Of a DNA stretch of 64,000 nucleotides, positions 59,248 to 64,000 are shown piece after piece. This stretch comes from Peribacillus frigoritolerans_B. Lineage in GTDB: Bacteria > Bacillota > Bacilli > Bacillales > DSM-1321. The stretch spans positions 1 to 64,000 of the forward strand of contig NZ_JBIWES010000016.1 in NCBI RefSeq assembly GCF_044762665.1, read 5' to 3'. The notes beneath the pieces are model-generated. The model was not told the origin of the DNA, did not search any database, and saw only the letters and a list, made by a program, of their open reading frames with translations. A program made the translations under genes and the position numbers. Each line of letters begins with the position of its first letter. The first letter of the stretch is position 1.

Positions 59248-59364
59248 CCGCGCCTATTATGGAATAAATCCCTTACAGAATGAGTTAATTGATTCCTTTG
59301 GAGATATGGAGAGATTGAATCATTATTGGCTTAAAAATGTAATGAAATTGTTAGGAATGTGCCC

Positions 59365-59403
59365 TGCTGTGGACTGGATAAAATGCGCTGCCAGTCCACA
59401 GCA
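59365..59403. terminator. GC-rich stem-loop
   Basis: TGCTGTGGACTGG, 13-base loop, CCAGTCCACAGCA: 13-base perfect stem in AT-rich surroundings. No T tract and no gene end nearby, so a role in replication or as a protein site is as likely as termination. Confidence 0.5.
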
Positions 59404-59633
59404 TTTATATATGCTCTATAAATTTTATTTATGAACGAGCTGGTTTTAAGGGGTTGCGATTATACCAAAGTAACTAATGGACCTTTTTATAACTATATTT
59501 TTTGACATGAGAAGCAGCTCTTTGAAATAAAATTAAAACATTAAATCTTTAAATCTTTTAAACATTTAGTGAGATAAAAAAAATTTCGAGATTATTCGCA
59601 GGATATAAATAATAAAAAGGGAGAGGTTTTAGT

Positions 59634-59876
59634 ATGAGAAAAGTAAGAAGTGATAAGAAAGTTAAGGTATTAGCAGGATTAACCCAAGATGATCATAATA
59701 AATTGCAGAAGTTAGCCATTTCATGCGAGATGACAAAGACAAAACTTGCTGAACATATTATTTCCTTATGTTTGAATAGTGAAGATCACGTAAATTGGTA
59801 TCAAGATACATTCAATAAAGATGATAAATACAGAGTAGTTGTACATAAGACGCCAGAAGGAATTGAATACATTTAA
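59634..59876 (+). CDS. Small RHH-like plasmid protein
   Basis: An 80-residue protein: basic start RKVRSDKKVKVLAGLTQDDH, then KLQKLAISCEMTKTKLAEHI and a C-terminal strand segment YRVVVHKTPEGIEYI. Strand-helix-helix order suggests a ribbon-helix-helix DNA-binding protein. AAAGGGAGAGG precedes the ATG. Single gene. Confidence 0.55.
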   Translation: MRKVRSDKKVKVLAGLTQDDHNKLQKLAISCEMTKTKLAEHIISLCLNSEDHVNWYQDTFNKDDKYRVVVHKTPEGIEYI

Positions 59877-59989
59877 GCATTTTTCTTTAAAGACTTAACT
59901 AAACGTTTCATATCTTTCGCACAATTAGCACATAAGCCTGCACGTTTAACACTACAACTTGATTTCTTACCACATGCTTTGCAAATCAT
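59801..59989 (-). CDS. Small Cys-rich (zinc-ribbon-like) protein, 3' end uncertain
   Basis: Minus-strand ATG at 59989 preceded by AAGGTGG. The first ~36 residues read ICKACGKKSSCSVKRAGLCA then NCAKDMKRLVKSLKK: two Cys-X2-Cys pairs, clearly protein-like. After that the frame runs antisense into the 59634 gene to 59801. A one-base change near 59882 would end it as a normal ~38-residue protein, so the 3' part is doubtful. Confidence 0.4.
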
Positions 59990-60163
59990 ATAATCTTACC
60001 ACCTTGTTTTTCTATTAATCTCATTATGGTCAAGGGAGTAGCGATTCTATACACATGTTAAAAAAGGCGATTAGGACCGGTAAAATAATGGAATCGAATT
60101 CATGTTCTCTATCGTCAACCCCGAACTTGGACTACAATTACCTTAAAGAACGGAGGGGGAACG

Positions 60164-60688
60164 ATGGAGATAACGGATAAGCCAATAAATCCAAAGGAAG
60201 CAAGTGTCTCGTTAGGTATTGGGGATAGTACACTACGTAAGTGGTGTCTTGCAATTGAACATCACGGATATAATTTTCCGAGAACAGATAATAACCGTAG
60301 AGTGTTCTTCGAAAAGGATATGATCATTCTTAGGCAGTTAAGGCAGTTGGTTCAAGTTCAAAATTTAAGTTTAGAGAACGCATCAGTTATTATTGTTACA
60401 AAGGTTAATGAAGAAGCGTCCGTGGAGAAGAACATCAATAACGACGTTCCTACAGTCCGTTATAGTGATGAAGTTATACAAAAATTAATTGATCATATCG
60501 AACGGCAAGAAGAGTTTAATCAAAAGCTTTTAGAGCGCTTAGACGAACAGCAAAAATACATAGAAGAACGCTTGGATAAGCGTGAACAACTAATTCAAGA
60601 GAATATAAAGGAATCTCAAGAAACAAAAAAACTCCTCCTGGAAGCCCAGGAAGAAAAAAAGCCTTTTTGGAAAAGGCTCTTTACTTAA
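60164..60688 (+). CDS. MerR-like HTH plasmid protein (DUF3967 type)
   Basis: A 174-residue protein. The N-terminus has a MerR-type helix-turn-helix: PKEASVSLGIGDSTLRKWCL, then RRVFFEKDMIILRQLRQLVQ. A coiled coil covers residues ~105-165 (EEFNQKLLERLDEQQKYIEE...). The C-terminal PFWKRLF is typical of DUF3967 proteins found on Bacillus plasmids next to partition genes. GGAGGGGG precedes the ATG. Possibly a partition or copy-control regulator; convergent with the parR-like gene. Confidence 0.75.
   Translation: MEITDKPINPKEASVSLGIGDSTLRKWCLAIEHHGYNFPRTDNNRRVFFEKDMIILRQLRQLVQVQNLSLENASVIIVTKVNEEASVEKNINNDVPTVRYSDEVIQKLIDHIERQEEFNQKLLERLDEQQKYIEERLDKREQLIQENIKESQETKKLLLEAQEEKKPFWKRLFT
60655..60685. 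terminator. Terminator overlapping the 3' end of the 60164 gene
   Basis: AAAAAGCCTTTTTGGAAAAG followed by GCTCTTT: AAGCCTTTT/AAAAGGCT stem inside the last codons, usable in both directions between the convergent genes. Confidence 0.6.
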
Positions 60689-60693
60689 AAAAT

Positions 60694-61065
60694 TTAAAAA
60701 TCTATATCGTATTCCTCATCGATTGACCCAGTAACTTCATCGGTGGCCAGGTCACCTTCTTTTATATCTTGCTTTTCTTTTTCTTCAAAATGAAGGGCTT
60801 GCTGATCATTGGCCACATCAAAACTTTTTTGATCGATTTTTTTGTTGAGCTCTTTAAATTCTTTTTCCATTTGTGCTTTCATTTCTTGCATTAGTTCATA
60901 CATCGTTTTTTTGTCTTTATCTTCGTTCATATCCCGTTCAATTAATTCAAAAGCATAAGCACGAAAAGACTTATCCTGCATTTGCTTTAGGCGTTTTTCA
61001 ACGTGTTTATACATTTCATCGGACATCTGACTAGTCCTGCAATTGAAAACCGGTTTTCGTTCCAT
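60694..61065 (-). CDS. ParR-like adaptor of the ParM segregation system
   Basis: A 123-residue protein directly downstream of the actin-like gene (six-base gap). The N-terminus (KPVFNCRTSQMSDEMYKHVE, then SFRAYAFELIERDM) fits a ribbon-helix-helix centromere-binding fold. A coiled coil (ELMQEMKAQMEKEFKELNKK) and an acidic tail (GSIDEEYDIDF) follow; ParR tails bind ParM. Assigned mainly from position and build, since ParR sequences diverge widely. Confidence 0.65.
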   Translation of the reverse strand: MERKPVFNCRTSQMSDEMYKHVEKRLKQMQDKSFRAYAFELIERDMNEDKDKKTMYELMQEMKAQMEKEFKELNKKIDQKSFDVANDQQALHFEEKEKQDIKEGDLATDEVTGSIDEEYDIDF

Positions 61066-61071
61066 CTGCTC

Positions 61072-62244
61072 TTACCTAGATCCAACGGATTGGGATTGAT
61101 TTCTTTTTGCTTCTTCAGCACGGCTAAGAATTTCTAGGCCGAATAAATTTACTTTTCGTGCTTCAGGATGAACGATGTGATTAGTTTCCGCGATTTCACG
61201 GCCGTAACGTTCTTCAGTTACTTCTTGAATGGCTTCCTCGATCACAGGAGCCACGCCGCCAATATAAACGTATTTATAAACGCTGTCTTTTGGAGCTGGA
61301 AACGCACTTTCACTTTGAGTGATTTTAATGGTTGCATATTCTTTCAATGATTTTTTAATCGTATCCGTTAAATCATATGTTTTACCTGTGTTTCCGTCAC
61401 GGCGCTCAAGCTTTGATTTATTGATATTAGTATAAATGAATTTTTCCAGCGCTCTTACTTCTTCGAAGTGCTCAATTAACTTACTTTTACGTAAGTCCTC
61501 TAAATGACTAAGGAATGGAACATTCGTGTAGTAATCAAAGGAATCACGGTTTTTTGGAGCCTTTAAGCCTGCGGGTAATAGCACCAGGTCGTCCGTTCCT
61601 CCGCCTAAATCGACTAATACGACATCATAATTTTTGAATTGTTCAGCTTCCTTGTTATCTTCGAGATCGAAATTCTTTTTAATTGCCCACCTTGCGACTT
61701 CAGATTCAACCCGGCATTTTGATGCTTTCACTTCTATTTTGATTTCTTTTTCCATTCCGAAAGTGAGGATTTTCACTTGATGTTCTCCGGCAAAGCGAGT
61801 GGCCATGTTCTCTTGCATTTCACTGAATTTGTTTAATTTCTTTAGAAGCCAAATTGGCAGCATCGTTTGAAAATATTCTATTGTTACTTCATTATCATTT
61901 TTGTCGCCTTTAATAGCTTGGTAATAAGCCGTTGCTGCAAGGAATGTAACTAAAGGGATATGAGATTCAACTTTATTATGCAATTTTTTGATGTGGTTGT
62001 TTCCTAAGACTTCATTTTCCGCAATTTCACCGACTAAGAAAAAACGCTCCTCTCCCTCGATTGTAGTAGAGATTAAAAGCCTTTCTAAAAGCTCTTCCGG
62101 ATCGTCGATGTTAGATGTGAAATAACCAGCTGCTTTTTCTTCTGAAAGCTCGACTACATTTGTAGGGATTTCGAAATAATAGCCATCGATTAGATTCATA
62201 TACATGCTGTTACCAAAGTCTACGTTAAAACGTGAAATATTCAT
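61072..62244 (-). CDS. ParM/StbA-like plasmid segregation actin
   Basis: A 390-residue actin-like ATPase. Phosphate-1 motif VDFGNSM near residue 8, phosphate-2 motif VLVDLGGGTDDLVLL near residue 210, adenosine motif VYIGGVAP near residue 330. Length fits the ParM/Alp family. It polymerises to push sister plasmids apart. AGGAGAGGG precedes the ATG. The upstream 62245-62410 region carries repeated GTATAC sites, a likely centromere and autoregulatory operator. Confidence 0.85.
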   Translation of the reverse strand: MNISRFNVDFGNSMYMNLIDGYYFEIPTNVVELSEEKAAGYFTSNIDDPEELLERLLISTTIEGEERFFLVGEIAENEVLGNNHIKKLHNKVESHIPLVTFLAATAYYQAIKGDKNDNEVTIEYFQTMLPIWLLKKLNKFSEMQENMATRFAGEHQVKILTFGMEKEIKIEVKASKCRVESEVARWAIKKNFDLEDNKEAEQFKNYDVVLVDLGGGTDDLVLLPAGLKAPKNRDSFDYYTNVPFLSHLEDLRKSKLIEHFEEVRALEKFIYTNINKSKLERRDGNTGKTYDLTDTIKKSLKEYATIKITQSESAFPAPKDSVYKYVYIGGVAPVIEEAIQEVTEERYGREIAETNHIVHPEARKVNLFGLEILSRAEEAKRNQSQSVGSR

Positions 62245-62264
62245 TATTAACCCTCTCCTTATGT

Positions 62265-62402
62265 GTATACATTTTCCATTATCTTATCATCTAAAAACCT
62301 ATTTTGCAAGATATATGTATACAGTAAAAAGCTATTATTTTATAAGGGTTATGAGCGAAAAGTATTTATTGTTGTATACGTAAGAAATAATTGAATACAC
62401 TT
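62265..62402 (-). repeat. Candidate parC centromere repeats
   Basis: TGTATACA-type palindromes at 62264-62271, 62316-62323 and 62373-62380, with a weaker GAATACAC near 62395. The spacing is about 52-57 bases. They lie directly upstream of the ParM-like gene, where ParR-binding sites normally occur. Confidence 0.5.
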
Positions 62403-62779
62403 TCTGGAAATGAACAAAAAACTACTAAAATCACAAACTTTTGAAATTGCATTGACAAATACTTTTGGGAATCAATAAACCTTATTGTAGCAAGGGATAG
62501 CCTAATGCGATATTTCATTACAAAAAATAAGGTTTTTGGTAATTGGAAATCCTCATTTTCCAGACTTTGTAAGGATGTGACCTACTTTTACACGTATCTC
62601 GGTCATACCCCTTCTAGCTTCCGTTAAACTACATTATGTAAACTTAAAACCCTTTATAAAACCTTTTAAATCAACATTTTATGAAAATCCTGTTTTTTAT
62701 CATTATGCAATATTTTATACATGCTTGATAAATCAACGTTTTCAACTTTTTAATATAAATATTCAATTATAAAAAATTA

Positions 62780-63981
62780 GGAGTTGCCGAATTTAAGGAC
62801 GCTAAAATTGCAATCACAATGCCGAATGATAACCCAGATAATTTTTATAGAGGATATGTTTTTATTGGTGGCCAGGGAGCCGGTAAAAATACCGCCATAA
62901 AGAATTCGGTGGTAAACGGTAATTTACATCATGGAATTAGTTTCGTCATTCCAGACGACATTTTGGAAGAAGGAGAACGTGGTATGGCTGACGGAATAAG
63001 GGATTCATTGCCTCCGGAAAATATTATAGATTTGAATTTATTTGACGATGATTTTGTAGTACCTCTCGATTTAACCGAAGTTGTTAGTTCATTAGGTCGT
63101 GATGGCATGAGTAGGTTTGCTGATGAAATGATTGATTTTATGCAAATTGAAGGGCTGACGCGGTCTGAAAAGTATCTAACAGAGGCTGCCAAAGCTTCAA
63201 AAGGATCGTTGTATAACATAAAACGCATCATCGTGGATGAGGAATTTAGGACCGAGCGTATAGCAGAATTAATCGAGGATGGACATTTACGATTAGCTAG
63301 GGAATTGATCGCATGGGGTACCAATGAAGAAATAGGAAATAAAGCTGATCCAATTCTAAATCGTTTAAACAGATTTTTCGGAAACGATAAGTTATATGAT
63401 ATTTTTGCTCAGGATCCATTGAAAGAACTGGATTTTGCTAAATAGATGGCCGAAGGCAAAGTGAGAATATTAAGGGTTCCCAATGGAAAAGGATTCGGGG
63501 AACACGCCGTAAAGACCTTGGTACACTGGATAACTTTAAAAACATTCATGACTAGGTTATTAATGAGCCGGAGCAATATCAATCAGAGGGTTTAACCAAA
63601 TTAATGGTGAGAATCGGCACAGAAGGACGAAAAGAACGATTAGGGAGTTTATTTGCCTTTCACCATTGGAATAAGTTAAAAGGTAGTTTACAAGATAATT
63701 TACAAGGCGGTGGTGTTCAGCAATTCCTTTTTGCAAACGATCATACCAAAACATTCGATTTATCTAAACATAGATTTGAAGAAACTATTCCATTAGAAGA
63801 GGCTTATAAATTACCGGATCATTATGCAATTATATCACTAAGAACTGGAAAGGAATTGCAGCAGGCCTTTATTTGTCACATGAATCCCTCCGTTAAACCT
63901 AAATACGATAATTCTTTCCTTACAAAGCGTCATGCCAGAATGTACGGAAGGAGCTGGAGAGAGCTGCAGGAAACCATTTAA
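62780..63981 (+). pseudogene. Decayed conjugative ATPase (TraG/VirD4-like)
   Basis: Coding similarity begins without a start codon (GVAEFKDAKIAITMPNDN), so the 5' part is missing. A P-loop VFIGGQGAGKNTA follows, with Asn where Ser/Thr is required. The frame stops with TAG at 63443-63445, yet the next codons read MAEGKVRILRVPNGKGFGEH in frame, so the stop probably replaced a Trp codon (TGG). Near 63552 the frame is lost again; the 3' part resumes as VINEPEQYQSEGLTKLMVRI and runs to 63981. Several independent lesions mark a dead gene, a remnant of a second conjugation or mobilisation module. Confidence 0.75.
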
Positions 63982-64000
63982 TAACGCTATTAGGGGTACA

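Larger units (their letters stand above)
58898..59633. other. Gene-free region with several hairpins
   Basis: 740 bases without a convincing gene. It contains CGTTAGTGCTTTCACTACAC followed by TAACG (hairpin, 59034-59058) next to GAACGTTCGT, which resembles the res half-site at 26434. It also holds a copy of the dispersed repeat (59157-59247) and the stem-loop at 59365-59403. Confidence 0.45.

Noticed and set aside
1..64000. tRNA or rRNA genes
   Set aside because: No cloverleaf with GTTCRANNC arm and no rRNA-like conserved stretch was noticed; absence by eye is not proof.

Overview
The window looks like part of a large, AT-rich conjugative plasmid from a Bacillaceae host (Bacillus/Peribacillus type). 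I base this on GGAGG-type ribosome sites, TTG/GTG starts, a Tcp-type Gram-positive conjugation cluster, a ParM-like segregation pair, a helix-turn-helix replication initiator, and several IS, Tn3-type and group II intron remnants. Assignments come from reading sequence and motifs; no database search was run.

Layout. 1-5400: cargo and mobile DNA (GrpB-like protein, secreted DUF3888-type protein, IS110-family element, PPM1/LCMT-type methyltransferase behind an attenuator-like terminator). 5409-6155: HigB-type toxin/antitoxin pair. 6973-13326 and 20058-25963: two giant WapA/RHS YD-repeat polymorphic toxins, each followed by a small membrane protein that is the likely immunity protein. Between them lie a 1.68-kb Tn3-derived miniature element with 38-bp ends, a 5-bp target duplication and two passenger genes, a polysaccharide deacetylase, and a YknW/YknX-like pair without its ABC transporter. 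26343-27157: serine recombinase with an upstream three-part res-like array, followed by an ORF-less group II intron remnant.

27620-31292: a tightly overlapping four-gene cassette (small beta-rich protein, degenerate PD-(D/E)xK nuclease-like protein, small winged-helix-like middle component, Rad50-like zinc-hook ABC ATPase). It resembles ABC-three-component/Lamassu defence systems and is the best candidate for an undescribed system. 33091-38622: many small plasmid genes of unknown function, with several small Cys-pair proteins. 38654-50228 (minus strand): the conjugation operon (T4CP, Replic_Relax-type protein, TcpC, TcpD, TcpE, VirB4-like ATPase, VirB6-like channel, NTF2-like protein, transglycosylase/NlpC peptidase).

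50849-54907 (minus strand): an apparent operon joining the replication initiator to a zinc-ribbon protein, a HAD-like protein with both catalytic Asp changed to Asn, a membrane histidine kinase and a response regulator. 55550-58897: XRE regulator, second serine recombinase with its own res-like region, and an unrecognised three-gene cassette. 59634-62244: plasmid accessory genes and the ParM/ParR-like segregation pair with GTATAC repeats upstream. The window ends in a decayed conjugative ATPase gene.

A palindromic operator-like motif, GTTTTCAAAWTGAAAAC, overlaps the -35 of predicted promoters for the replication operon, the conjugation operon and the small-gene operon at 35.7 kb. It also occurs upstream of the XRE gene and the second recombinase. 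This suggests one plasmid regulator coordinates replication, transfer and accessory functions.
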